NCBI GenBank assembly: GCA_951813085.1
Contig: OX638348.1
Coordinates: forward strand, 3,977,627-4,041,626
DNA length: 64,000 nt
DNA from: an uncultured Opitutaceae bacterium
GTDB taxonomy: Bacteria; Verrucomicrobiota; Verrucomicrobiia; Opitutales; Opitutaceae
Direction: 5' to 3'
Below, piece by piece: positions 44,749 through 53,478 of this stretch. Both the position numbers and the translations under genes were made by a program. Numbering within the stretch: position 1 is the first letter of the stretch; every line of letters starts with the position of its first letter. The notes beneath the pieces are model-generated. The model was not told the DNA's origin. It did no database searches and saw only the letters and a program-made list of their open reading frames with translations.

Positions 44749-47303
44749 AGACGAAGGGTAAACTGGTTTTTCTCTATTTCGGTTTGCTCGTAGTCTCGGG
44801 TATCTGGAAGACGCTATTTCCGGTCGAAATATCGCCCCGAGAGGGTCAAGATTCTATATTGGTCACGGATTCAGAGCGGGGCTTGGCACCTGTTGAAATC
44901 CGGTATCTGGATACTAAGCGTGATACACCTGATTTGCGCCCAGTTATCGTACTGATCCACGGTAGTCCGGTGGCTTCTGGCGTTTTTGATCCGTTGGATT
45001 CTCTGCTTGATGAAACCTATCGAGTCGTCTCGTTGGACCTGCCCGGTTTTGGACGGTCTTCTCGCAAGGTCTCGGATTATTCAATATTGGCGCACTCATA
45101 CTACCTGGAGGTGTTTCTCGAAGCCCTAGAGATTAGGCAGTGCCACGTGCTTGGGTATAGCATGGGTGGTGGTGTCGGATTGGAGTTCGCGTCTCGAAAT
45201 CCGGATTCTGTCAAATCGATCATACTAGCCTCGTCAATTGGCATGCAGGAGTATGAACTCTTGGGAGATTACACGTTGAATCATGCCCTACATGCCGGGC
45301 AGCTTGTTTGCTTTTGGGCACTTGATTGGCTCACGCCTCATTTTGGTTGGTATGATCGGGCGTTGTTGAATACTCAATACGCGCGCAATTTTTATGATTC
45401 AGATCAACGGCCACTAGAATCGATAATGCGTAATTGGCGTGAACCTGCGCTAATTATCCATGGTAGTGAAGATGGGCTAGTTCCGGTCGATGCTGCGCTT
45501 GCTCATAAGGCGCTAATGCCTCATGCTGAACTGAGAGTGATCGATGGAGCAGGGCACATGGCGATTGCCCGAATGCCAGAGCTGTTTTCGGAGGTGATTT
45601 CTGGGTTTGTCGATGAAGTGGAGCGGGGGAGCGCTGCGCGTCGCAGTCGTGAAACAGTTGATACTGTCGATCTGGAATTGCCTGAGTGTAACGGCTGGAT
45701 GATCGCAGCGTTACTCGCGGTCGCCACCTTCGCTAGTGAAGATATCGCTTGCATCGGCGGCGGCTTGCTCGCTTCAAGGGAAGCCGTTTCGCTCCCTCTA
45801 GCCATATTCGGATGCCTTTTTGGAATCTTCGTAGGAGACCTCGCGATTTACTGGATGGGCAGAATACTGGGAACGTCTGCTCTGGACTTGCCTATAGCGA
45901 GGCGAATACTGAAACGGGAAACGGTTGAACGCTGTTCGCGCTGGTTCGACAAGCGGGGAATCGCCTTGATCGTGTCGACTCGATTCGTCCCCGGCAGCCG
46001 TGTTCCGACCTACTTTGCTGCAGGAGTCATTAAAGCGAAACCCATTCGTTTCGCAGGCTCGCTCTTCATTGCTTCAGCAATATGGACCCCGGCGATAGTC
46101 GGGTTATCCTACTATCTTGGGGTCGCATTCGTTTCGTTTTTCGAGGAGCATGAAGGTTTCGCTTTGATCGGCCTGCTGGTCGCAGCTCTTTCAATTCTCC
46201 TGCTTGCTCGATTGTCGATCGCGCTCTGTTCAAAAAGAGGACGGCGCCTAGCCTATTCCAAATTCCGAAGACTTGTCCGTTGGGAATACTGGCCCCTTTG
46301 GGTATTCTATCCCCCGGTTGTCGCCTTTATCATCTGGAAGATGATGCGGCAGGGATCGCTAACGGCGCTTACGACGGTTAATCCTTGTATGCCTGAAAGC
46401 GGATTGGTATACGAGTCGAAGAGCGATATCCTTTCTCATCTCGATTCCTATGGCGTTCCGATAGGTCGGTTCGGCGTGATTCCGAATACGCTAAATCCTG
46501 ATGAGAAGATCGCACGTATTCATTCTTTCATGGCAGATTACGGGCTCAGTTATCCTGTAGCCTTGAAGCCAGACATGGGTCAACGAGGGCAGGGCGTTAG
46601 TATTGCGAAGTCGGACTCGGATGCGCGAGCGTTCATCGAATCTCAGACTGAGAGTGTTATTGTCCAAGAATTTCTGCCTGGGTGCGAGTTTGGAGTCTTC
46701 TACTATCGAATGCCGAATGAGGCGAAGGGGTGCGTTTTTTCGGTTACCGATAAGCGTTTCGTGTCGGTTTTAGGCGATGGTAAATCTACCTTGAAAACGC
46801 TAATCCTGAACCATGACCGTGCTGTGGAAATGGCTGATTTCTTCATCAAGGAGCATCAATCCGAGCTGGATACAATCGTGCCTGAGGGAGCGGAGTATCC
46901 GCTCGCCGAACTTGGGACGCATTGTCGCGGCGCTCTGTTCTTGGATGGCAGCGACCTGATCACTCCAGAATTGGAAAGCGCAATCGATAGTATGAGCAGG
47001 GGAGTTGAAGGGTTTCACTTTGGGCGTTACGATGTTCGGGCGCCTTCAGCGAAAGATCTGAAAGAAGGTAGCGGGATTCGGGTTATCGAATTGAATGGGC
47101 TGACTTCCGAATCGACCAATATCTATGATCCAAAGAATAGTCTTTGGTTCGCCTATCGAACCTTATTCAGGCAGTGGAGCATTGCCTTTGCGATAGCCAA
47201 GGAGAATGTCGCTTTGGGTCATACGCCTGCGACGCTGAAGCGTACGCTCACTTTGTTTGTTCGCTATTTTTTGGGCAAAGGACCCCCTGATTCGTCGTCC
47301 TGA
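44745..47303 (+). CDS. Triple fusion: alpha/beta-hydrolase, DedA membrane domain and ATP-grasp ligase
   Basis: Start GTG 44745 overlaps the NRDE stop; the frame is open upstream to 44637 but inside that gene. The 852-residue product has, in order: an N-terminal membrane helix (about 7-21); an alpha/beta-hydrolase with oxyanion HGSP (72-75), nucleophile S139 in LGYSMGGG, D243 and H271 in DGAGHMAI; a DedA/VTT membrane domain (about 314-494) with RFVPGSRVPTYFAAG; another helix near 515-534; and an ATP-grasp domain (about 555-805) with KPDMGQRGQGV, QEFLPGCEF, GDGKSTL and IELNGLTSEST. Catalytic residues of both enzymes are present. DedA proteins move or flip phospholipids; ATP-grasp domains join carboxylates to amines. 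The combination suggests lipid modification, but no substrate is known. Confidence 0.85.
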   Translation: MKTKGKLVFLYFGLLVVSGIWKTLFPVEISPREGQDSILVTDSERGLAPVEIRYLDTKRDTPDLRPVIVLIHGSPVASGVFDPLDSLLDETYRVVSLDLPGFGRSSRKVSDYSILAHSYYLEVFLEALEIRQCHVLGYSMGGGVGLEFASRNPDSVKSIILASSIGMQEYELLGDYTLNHALHAGQLVCFWALDWLTPHFGWYDRALLNTQYARNFYDSDQRPLESIMRNWREPALIIHGSEDGLVPVDAALAHKALMPHAELRVIDGAGHMAIARMPELFSEVISGFVDEVERGSAARRSRETVDTVDLELPECNGWMIAALLAVATFASEDIACIGGGLLASREAVSLPLAIFGCLFGIFVGDLAIYWMGRILGTSALDLPIARRILKRETVERCSRWFDKRGIALIVSTRFVPGSRVPTYFAAGVIKAKPIRFAGSLFIASAIWTPAIVGLSYYLGVAFVSFFEEHEGFALIGLLVAALSILLLARLSIALCSKRGRRLAYSKFRRLVRWEYWPLWVFYPPVVAFIIWKMMRQGSLTALTTVNPCMPESGLVYESKSDILSHLDSYGVPIGRFGVIPNTLNPDEKIARIHSFMADYGLSYPVALKPDMGQRGQGVSIAKSDSDARAFIESQTESVIVQEFLPGCEFGVFYYRMPNEAKGCVFSVTDKRFVSVLGDGKSTLKTLILNHDRAVEMADFFIKEHQSELDTIVPEGAEYPLAELGTHCRGALFLDGSDLITPELESAIDSMSRGVEGFHFGRYDVRAPSAKDLKEGSGIRVIELNGLTSESTNIYDPKNSLWFAYRTLFRQWSIAFAIAKENVALGHTPATLKRTLTLFVRYFLGKGPPDSSS

Positions 47304-47317
47304 AAAAAGACTGAGGC

Positions 47318-48097
47318 CTAAGAACCGCTAGATTCGGTCTCGTTTACCGAAAGCTCCTCGGAATTTGGGCTTTTATCGATCCCTCGCTTAATGAACTGCA
47401 CCACCTCGTCTTTTTCCTTTAGCCGGATGCTCGTGTTCGAACCTGTATCCTCTCCAACATAGTCCGCCACTGAGGCAGCCATAATTGGGATGTACTCGCG
47501 CAAGTCGTCATTTTCGTCGTAGTTGCGCACGCGAACCGACCAAATTTCCTGGGCGGGGATATCGCCTGCTTCGTCGAGGAGATTTTCTTTCGCGGTTAGC
47601 TCCATATACTTTTCATTGATCAAGATAGCGATCAATCGTTCTTGGTATCCGATGAGCTCGCGAGATCGGCGTCCAGGAACGCGAACGGTGTACACGATGG
47701 TGCGGCCTGTTTTTGGGTCGGTCTGACTTACCTGCTGGAGTCTATCCGGTTCTTGGATCGTGGCGAAAACGGGTTCTTCAACGACCTTGTATTCACGGCG
47801 TGGCGGTTCCATTCCGTAGTCGATCTCAATTACCATGTCGGCATCTTGGGCACTAAGCGCCTCGTACATGCCTTTGGCCGAGAGAGCCGTCTTGATGTAG
47901 TCGACTGATTCCTTGTACCAGAGGTCGTTGGTATCCGTATTCGGATCCCGCGGCACAATTACATAGGATTCCGCATCCGTAATCGTGGGATTGGAAATAG
48001 CGTCCACCTCCATTTCGTAGGTCGTGTTGCAGCCTACGAACGCAATGGAAAGGAGCGCCCCTAGCAGTAGCTGAGCTATCGATTTAGGGCTGAACAT
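47318..48097 (-). CDS. Predicted lipoprotein of unknown function
   Basis: The 259-residue protein has a lipoprotein signal with lipobox AFVGC (Cys at about 23). The mature part begins NTTYEMEVDAI and carries two alpha/beta-like segments; MVIEIDYGMEPPRREYKVV and YTVRVPGRRSRELIGYQERL are notable. It resembles the broad group of envelope lipoproteins with a DUF4136-like layout, but I cannot assign a family. It is transcribed with the coiled-coil lipoprotein gene at 48127, divergent from the channel operon. Confidence 0.75.
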   Translation of the reverse strand: MFSPKSIAQLLLGALLSIAFVGCNTTYEMEVDAISNPTITDAESYVIVPRDPNTDTNDLWYKESVDYIKTALSAKGMYEALSAQDADMVIEIDYGMEPPRREYKVVEEPVFATIQEPDRLQQVSQTDPKTGRTIVYTVRVPGRRSRELIGYQERLIAILINEKYMELTAKENLLDEAGDIPAQEIWSVRVRNYDENDDLREYIPIMAASVADYVGEDTGSNTSIRLKEKDEVVQFIKRGIDKSPNSEELSVNETESSGS

Positions 48098-48126
48098 AAG
48101 GTTAAGTGGACGCTTTCAGGAAAAGG

Positions 48127-48723
48127 TTAAGGAGTTGGCTCGTCGTCGCTCGCGAGATCGTTTTCCGCTTCGAGCGCTTCTAGCTCTCTCTCCAGCCGCT
48201 CGATTTCCGCAAGCGCGGCCTTTTCGCGCTGCTCCATCTCATCGAGAGCATTCTTGCGATCGATTGCCGCCTGGCGCCTATCTTGGAGGGCTTTCAGCCG
48301 CTCTTCCGCCGATTCGGCGCGTCCGGACATTTCTTCCAGCTCGGCATTGGAAATCCTGAATCCTTCTGCGATTTCAAGCTCTTCCTGCAAGGCAGCCTTT
48401 TCCTTGTCGATGGCGCGCTTTTGCATGGCGATCGCCTGATTGTAGGCTCTTTGCTGGGCGAGGGTATCCTGGCGCTTCCGCTCCTTGCTTTCTGCGACAG
48501 CGCCAATTGTGGCACCGACTAAGGCGCCTGCGGCTCCCGCGGCGGCGATGCCGCCTGCGTCCTGACCGGTGACCAGTCCCCCTACGGCTCCGATCGCGGC
48601 TCCAGTGCCTGCTCCTTTGACGGTTTTTGATGCGGCAGGCCCAGCGCACCCCCATTGAAAGGTCAGCAGGACGATGCCCAGCGTGGTTGCCGTTGTAATT
48701 CTAGTTAGTTTCGACCGATTCAT
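48127..48723 (-). CDS. Glycine-zipper lipoprotein with long coiled coil
   Basis: The 198-residue protein has a lipoprotein signal (FQWGC, Cys about 26), a glycine-zipper membrane segment (about residues 37-78: GAGTGAAIGAVGGLV...AAGAAGALVGATIGAV), and a highly charged coiled coil from about 80 to the end. Glycine zippers often insert in the outer or inner membrane as oligomers, and the coiled coil could span the periplasm. It is the first gene of the minus-strand pair and shares a 226-base divergent promoter region with the ExbB-like gene. Confidence 0.8.
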   Translation of the reverse strand: MNRSKLTRITTATTLGIVLLTFQWGCAGPAASKTVKGAGTGAAIGAVGGLVTGQDAGGIAAAGAAGALVGATIGAVAESKERKRQDTLAQQRAYNQAIAMQKRAIDKEKAALQEELEIAEGFRISNAELEEMSGRAESAEERLKALQDRRQAAIDRKNALDEMEQREKAALAEIERLERELEALEAENDLASDDEPTP

Positions 48724-48949
48724 ACCTTTTGATATAACCTACGCAATCGCCTGATTGATTGGATTCGTTCTTATGCGGGGAATATTAGACTTATTGCTGA
48801 CATTTGTAAATCCGCTTTGTTGCCGCTAATTTTCGATGAATCCGCATTGATTCCCCCTCGTAGAGATATTGGTAACGAATGCTGGATTTCATTGTCAGAT
48901 AGCGTAGACTAAGTAGATTGAAACTAGCCGCATTCGGCAACATTAGAAT

Positions 48950-49798
48950 ATGAAGAGCAAAGGGTTTTTGTCACGAGATTTCATTATACAGACAGGGGGA
49001 CTATTTTTCTCCATCGTTGTTGTTTTCTCCCTCTATAAATTCTACATTTGGCCCGTTGCGGAGGATATCAGGATTACCAACAATATCCAAGCGAGCCAAA
49101 ATCCTGACGGCACCTTTACACCTGAACGGTCGTTTACGGTACTTTTGAAGAATTACGAGCAGCTCGCCTGCCTGACGCTCATGATGTGGGCGTCGATTAT
49201 CATTATTTTCAAATTTTTACGCTTATTCGGGGAGCAATCCATGATTGAGCAGAATTTCGTCAAGATTTCTCGAGGGGAACGGATCATGCCTGAAGACGCT
49301 CTGGCTCACTACAAGGAAGTGGAAAGCCAGGTCCGGCGGAGCCCGCGCCTAGGAGGAAAGGTCCTTCCGGACTTGATTTTAGCTGCATTGCATCGCTTTG
49401 ACGCAACGAGGTCCATCCAGGACGCAGCCCATGCGGTAAGTGATCGATCGGAGATGGCCTACGAGCAGCTGGAGTCCGACTTGTCTCTGGTCCGGTATAT
49501 CGCCTGGGCAATCCCGTCGGTAGGGTTCATTGGAACCGTTCGTGGTATCGGGGAGGCCCTGAATCAGGCGGATATGGCGATTCAAGGCGATATTAGTGGC
49601 GTAACGTCGAGCTTAGGCCTAGCGTTCAACTCTACGTTCGTAGCCCTCCTGTTGAGCATTGGCTTGATGCTCATGGTCCATTTGCTCCAATCCAGACAGG
49701 AAACGTTGATCATAGACATGGAAGATTTCGCGACCAAGAAGGTAATCGCCCTTATGAAAACACCGGCCAGCGAAGAAAGCGCAATTAGCTACACCTAA
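48950..49798 (+). CDS. ExbB/TolQ/MotA-family proton channel protein
   Basis: The 282-residue membrane protein has helices at about 12-34, 71-92, 183-205 and 222-248, with a cytoplasmic domain between the second and third. The ion-path segments of the family are present: PSVGFIGTVRGIGEAL with T196 and GLAFNSTFVALLLS with T229, corresponding to the two conserved channel threonines. It lacks the long cytoplasmic tail of Zorya ZorA and has a second N-terminal helix unlike classic ExbB. It leads an operon with an Hsp70-like gene (8 bases later) and two VWA genes. Confidence 0.88.
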   Translation: MKSKGFLSRDFIIQTGGLFFSIVVVFSLYKFYIWPVAEDIRITNNIQASQNPDGTFTPERSFTVLLKNYEQLACLTLMMWASIIIIFKFLRLFGEQSMIEQNFVKISRGERIMPEDALAHYKEVESQVRRSPRLGGKVLPDLILAALHRFDATRSIQDAAHAVSDRSEMAYEQLESDLSLVRYIAWAIPSVGFIGTVRGIGEALNQADMAIQGDISGVTSSLGLAFNSTFVALLLSIGLMLMVHLLQSRQETLIIDMEDFATKKVIALMKTPASEESAISYT

Positions 49799-49806
49799 TT
49801 TATAAA

Positions 49807-51276
49807 ATGGCGACACTTGGCATAGAATTAAGCGACGTTGGCGTCCATTGCGTACTAATCGACGAAGATGGCTCGTCTCAGACGTTGTCGTTGGAAAGCT
49901 CGGTTGATTCCTTTCCGGCGTATGCATACGCCCGGGCGGGCGAGCTGACGTTTGGAACCGAGGCTCAGGAAATGGCCTTCGTTTACCCGCGACGGACCTG
50001 CAGTGAATTCTTGGATGACTTGTCGTTTCAAGGCACCAACTTGGATGGCCATTACAGTCGAACAATGTATTCGCAATTGGCGTACAAGTTTTTCGAGCGG
50101 TTGATGGAGAAGATCGATAGAGAGATTGGTTCAGTCGATCGGGCTATTTTAGCGGTGCCGGGACATTATTTGGAGGAAACTGAAAAGTCAGAGCAACGCC
50201 TTGGGTTGCTGCTAGGAATCCTGTCCGACCTGCGTGTTCCTGTTGGTGGGATCGTGGATATGGCCGCTGCTTCGCTATATAGCGAAGGTGTATGGAACGT
50301 TCTCGAGGGAGAGCGCATATTTCATGTGGATTTGCTGTCGCATGCCACGCACATCACGGTCTTTCACAAGAACACGGGTTTGGAGCGGGTTTACTTCGCG
50401 CGCCTTCCCCAGCATGGATTTCGGAAAATGCTCGAGCGATTTACCTCATCCATATCCAATCGCTTCCTCGTTGAAACTTCGTTCGATATTACTGAAGACC
50501 GTCAGATTGAGCGCGCGTTTCATGCCCAGACACGGGATATGCTGTACAACTTAGGGCGCGACGACGAAGCGAGCTTGGAAGTGTCTACGCGGGAAAAGTC
50601 TCGACAGATGACTGTTTCGAAAGACATGGCAGCCATGGAGTTGGCACCGCAGGTTAAAGCCCTAACCCAGTTGATTCTGCGGCCGGTGAACGATTTTGCC
50701 GGAAGCGATGAAGAAATTCAAATTGCGCTTTCCGGCCGCGCGGTAGCGATCCAGGGATTGAAGAACGCTATCGTTTCGCAGGGCGTCGGCTTGGTAAAGG
50801 AACTGCAGCCGGAAAGCGGCGCATTCGGAGCGGCCAACTACGGCAAGGACTGGGAGGTAGCCACCGAAATCGAGGAAACTCGAGTAGAGGTGGGAATCAC
50901 GTCTTTAGGTTCCGCTGCGCCTCGGCATCCTGACATGAAATCGCATTTCGCATCCATTCGCGTACTGAGGGATGGACGCTCATTGAATCCGACCCATATC
51001 GTATGCGATGGATTGGCCTATGAACTCTCTGGCAGCGGTTTCACTATAGGAGTAGGGGAAAGTGACGCATTCGATTTGGTTGCCGATCGAAATATTGCAG
51101 GCAAGCCTTTGGAGCTTTGCCAGCTGGTGTTGGCTGATGAAAAATGGACGCTCCAAGGATCGGAAGCATCGTCTCTTGAGGAGGAGCAAGATAGGAGCTT
51201 GAAGGCGGGCGATTCTATAGAGATAATGATGCAGGGTGGTAGAAAGAGACTGCGCCTTATTCACTGTATCGACTAA
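49807..51276 (+). CDS. Divergent Hsp70/actin-like ATPase-domain protein
   Basis: The 489-residue protein follows the Hsp70 plan: LGIELSDVGVHCVLID at the start, RAILAVPGHYLEE in the connect region, VDMAAASLYSEG, and a beta-rich C-terminal part resembling a substrate domain (about 385-489). The nucleotide loops are degenerate: loop 1 has GIELSDVG instead of G(I/F)DLGTT, loop 2 reads VDLLSHATHI instead of DLGGGT, and the adenosine motif reads ALSGRAVAI. It may bind nucleotide poorly or act as a scaffold. It sits between the channel gene and the VWA genes, so a chaperone or switch role in the same complex is likely but inferred. Confidence 0.75.
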   Translation: MATLGIELSDVGVHCVLIDEDGSSQTLSLESSVDSFPAYAYARAGELTFGTEAQEMAFVYPRRTCSEFLDDLSFQGTNLDGHYSRTMYSQLAYKFFERLMEKIDREIGSVDRAILAVPGHYLEETEKSEQRLGLLLGILSDLRVPVGGIVDMAAASLYSEGVWNVLEGERIFHVDLLSHATHITVFHKNTGLERVYFARLPQHGFRKMLERFTSSISNRFLVETSFDITEDRQIERAFHAQTRDMLYNLGRDDEASLEVSTREKSRQMTVSKDMAAMELAPQVKALTQLILRPVNDFAGSDEEIQIALSGRAVAIQGLKNAIVSQGVGLVKELQPESGAFGAANYGKDWEVATEIEETRVEVGITSLGSAAPRHPDMKSHFASIRVLRDGRSLNPTHIVCDGLAYELSGSGFTIGVGESDAFDLVADRNIAGKPLELCQLVLADEKWTLQGSEASSLEEEQDRSLKAGDSIEIMMQGGRKRLRLIHCID

Positions 51277-51301
51277 CTGGATAAACAATGGATGATCTAA
51301 G

Positions 51302-52366
51302 ATGAAGCGTCGCAAGAGAGAGACCGAAGTATTCAGCCTTTCCTTCTTGGATTGCATCTGTTGCGGATTCGGGGCAGTACTGCTGCTATTCGTGCTGACT
51401 GTCGGCAAGAAGTCGGATACCATGATCGATATCAAGGCGACGATTGAGCAAGTTCTCGGTCAGACGGAAAGTGAATTCGCTGAGAAGGACAAGGAATTGA
51501 AGGATCTCCAGCGATCGCTTTCTACACTCAGGCGAAGAAACCAGACAACGTTGGATGAGATCGAGGAGAAAAAGCGGACTCACACTGCCCTTGAAGACGA
51601 GTTTGCGCTGTTACTGGCCCAGTTGGCATCGATGGAAGAAGACATTGGCAAGCTACTCGAGGACAAAGAGAACATGCCTATGCAGGAGGAAGAGGCCCCG
51701 ATTCCCATACCCAACGCGATTCGGCGCCAATACCTCACGGGATTCGATATTCAAGGAGACAATGTGCTATTTCTTGTAGAAGCATCGGGGGGAATGACTG
51801 ACGATGTTTACGAAAAGGCGGTAGAGCGCTTGGCGGATTCGGACGAGGAAAAGCGGAATTCCCCCAAGTGGAGTCGCGTGAAGACCGGAATGACTTGGAT
51901 GATCGCGAATTTGAAGCCCACTTCCCGGTACAAGATCATTCTCTTCAACAACGAGCTGACACCGCTCGAATCGCGTTACGGCAGCGAATGGTTCGATCCG
52001 ATGGATAATGATCTTACGCAGGAGGTGATTGATCAGCTTGATGATGTAGTTCCGCAAGAGGGGGCGAATCTTGAGAAAGCCTTCGATATGGTAGACGATA
52101 TGCCGCTGACTCCGGACCGAATCGTATTGATCGCCGACGGCTTGCCGACATTGGCAGACAGCTATGCCGCGTCCCCTCCGCTGGAGTCGAACGACCGAAT
52201 CAACATGTTTCGCGTGGCGACAAAAGCGCTCAATTTCGATGGTCCAGTTAGCATCCTTCTGTATCCAATGAAAAACGACCCCGGGGCCGCGGTGCACTAT
52301 TGGAGGTTGGCGGACGACCAAGGTGGCGCGATGGTGTGTCCCTCTAAAACCTGGCCGAATACATGA
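51302..52366 (+). CDS. Membrane-anchored VWA protein, degenerate MIDAS (VWA-1)
   Basis: The 354-residue protein has a basic N-terminus, one membrane helix FSLSFLDCICCGFGAVLLLF (residues 11-30) containing D17, a coiled coil (about 40-125), and a VWA domain from about 153. The MIDAS motif is altered: DxSxS reads E160-A-S-G-G, so metal binding is doubtful. The end is Trp/Asp-rich with MVCPSKTWPNT. The helix resembles the ExbD/MotB anchor in which a conserved Asp faces the channel. Its stop overlaps the next VWA gene (ATGA), and it follows the Hsp70-like gene by about 25 bases. Confidence 0.82.
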   Translation: MKRRKRETEVFSLSFLDCICCGFGAVLLLFVLTVGKKSDTMIDIKATIEQVLGQTESEFAEKDKELKDLQRSLSTLRRRNQTTLDEIEEKKRTHTALEDEFALLLAQLASMEEDIGKLLEDKENMPMQEEEAPIPIPNAIRRQYLTGFDIQGDNVLFLVEASGGMTDDVYEKAVERLADSDEEKRNSPKWSRVKTGMTWMIANLKPTSRYKIILFNNELTPLESRYGSEWFDPMDNDLTQEVIDQLDDVVPQEGANLEKAFDMVDDMPLTPDRIVLIADGLPTLADSYAASPPLESNDRINMFRVATKALNFDGPVSILLYPMKNDPGAAVHYWRLADDQGGAMVCPSKTWPNT

Positions 52367-53478
52367 AGCGAAAACGGTCAACTCAGATTTTCAGCCTTTC
52401 GTTCCTCGACGTGATTTGTTGCGGATTTGGAGCGATCATTCTGCTTTTCGTCATTACCATGGGCAAGAAGACGAAGGAGATTACCAATTTGAGAATCGCA
52501 TTGGAGCGCATTATCCAGCAGCGAATGCTTCAGCTGAACGAGTATGATCTAGCGATCGAAGAAATTGATGTTCTTGTTTCGCTCGAGCAGGATAAAGAAC
52601 GGGCGAATGTAATAGAGAAGAAGGATATAGACGCTGTTCTTGCAAAAATTCAGAATCAGATTAACGACAAGAAGTTCAGCCAGGATAAATTGCTTACGGA
52701 TCTTGAGCAGCTCGAAGAGGAGCTCGCTGTCATGCAAACGGACCCAGAAATCGAACAGAACGTTATCGTGCCTTCTCCCGTTGGCGTACCCGTAGAAAGC
52801 AATCATATTGCATTCGTTATCGATACGTCTGGCAGTATGCGCGATCCGAGTACAAGCCTTGTATGGGGATACGTGATCCAGAAATTCGAGGAAACGCTCG
52901 ATTCCTATCCAGAAGTGAAAGGTATTCAGCTGCTGGATGCGGATGGCCATTTCATAATGGGGCGAGGCATACGAAATAAGTGGATGCCTGATTCGCCTGA
53001 AACCCGGGATTACATGGTACGCGCGGTCAGATTGTACCCGAATCACAGCGACAGTAATCCCGTGCCTGGCATCGCCCAAGCGATCCGAAACTTGGCGGAA
53101 CCCGATAACGAGGATATGGAAATGGGAATTTATGTCTTCGGTGACGAGTTTACAGGTCGATCCGAACCGGTTTTGAAGACTCTGGACAATTTGAACAAGG
53201 GAAAGGATGGGGAACGTCTTGCCTTGATCAACGCAATCGGATTCCCGAATCTAATTCGCAACGCATTGTCCTTGAGCCAATCGGGATTGAAATTCGCAAA
53301 CCTGATGCGCGAGCTTACCTATGAGCATGGAGGCGCGTTCGTCGGCCTCGAACGCGAGAGCCTAGAAACGCGAAATCGGGAGATGCAGGAGCGATACCCG
53401 ACGCCGATACCTAGAAGAGATCCTAGAGGCCCTTCTATAATATACGGCCCGAGAAGGCCCAGCATCTACGGTCCTTAG
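52363..53478 (+). CDS. Membrane-anchored VWA protein, intact MIDAS (VWA-2)
   Basis: The 371-residue paralogue has the same layout: a helix FSLSFLDVICCGFGAIILLF with D16, a coiled coil (about 38-128), and a VWA domain with complete MIDAS D154-T-S-G-S158 (AFVIDTSGSM). The C-terminus is Pro/Arg-rich with two copies of a PSI(I)YGP element. The family uses Mg-dependent protein or peptide binding. Overlap with VWA-1 implies paired synthesis. Its end overlaps a truncated HlyD fragment on the opposite strand. Confidence 0.85.
   Translation: MKRKRSTQIFSLSFLDVICCGFGAIILLFVITMGKKTKEITNLRIALERIIQQRMLQLNEYDLAIEEIDVLVSLEQDKERANVIEKKDIDAVLAKIQNQINDKKFSQDKLLTDLEQLEEELAVMQTDPEIEQNVIVPSPVGVPVESNHIAFVIDTSGSMRDPSTSLVWGYVIQKFEETLDSYPEVKGIQLLDADGHFIMGRGIRNKWMPDSPETRDYMVRAVRLYPNHSDSNPVPGIAQAIRNLAEPDNEDMEMGIYVFGDEFTGRSEPVLKTLDNLNKGKDGERLALINAIGFPNLIRNALSLSQSGLKFANLMRELTYEHGGAFVGLERESLETRNREMQERYPTPIPRRDPRGPSIIYGPRRPSIYGP

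Noticed and set aside
48950..53478. Zorya defence system
   Set aside because: The channel protein lacks the long ZorA tail, and no ZorB-type OmpA domain, helicase or nuclease gene is present; VWA and Hsp70-like genes replace them.
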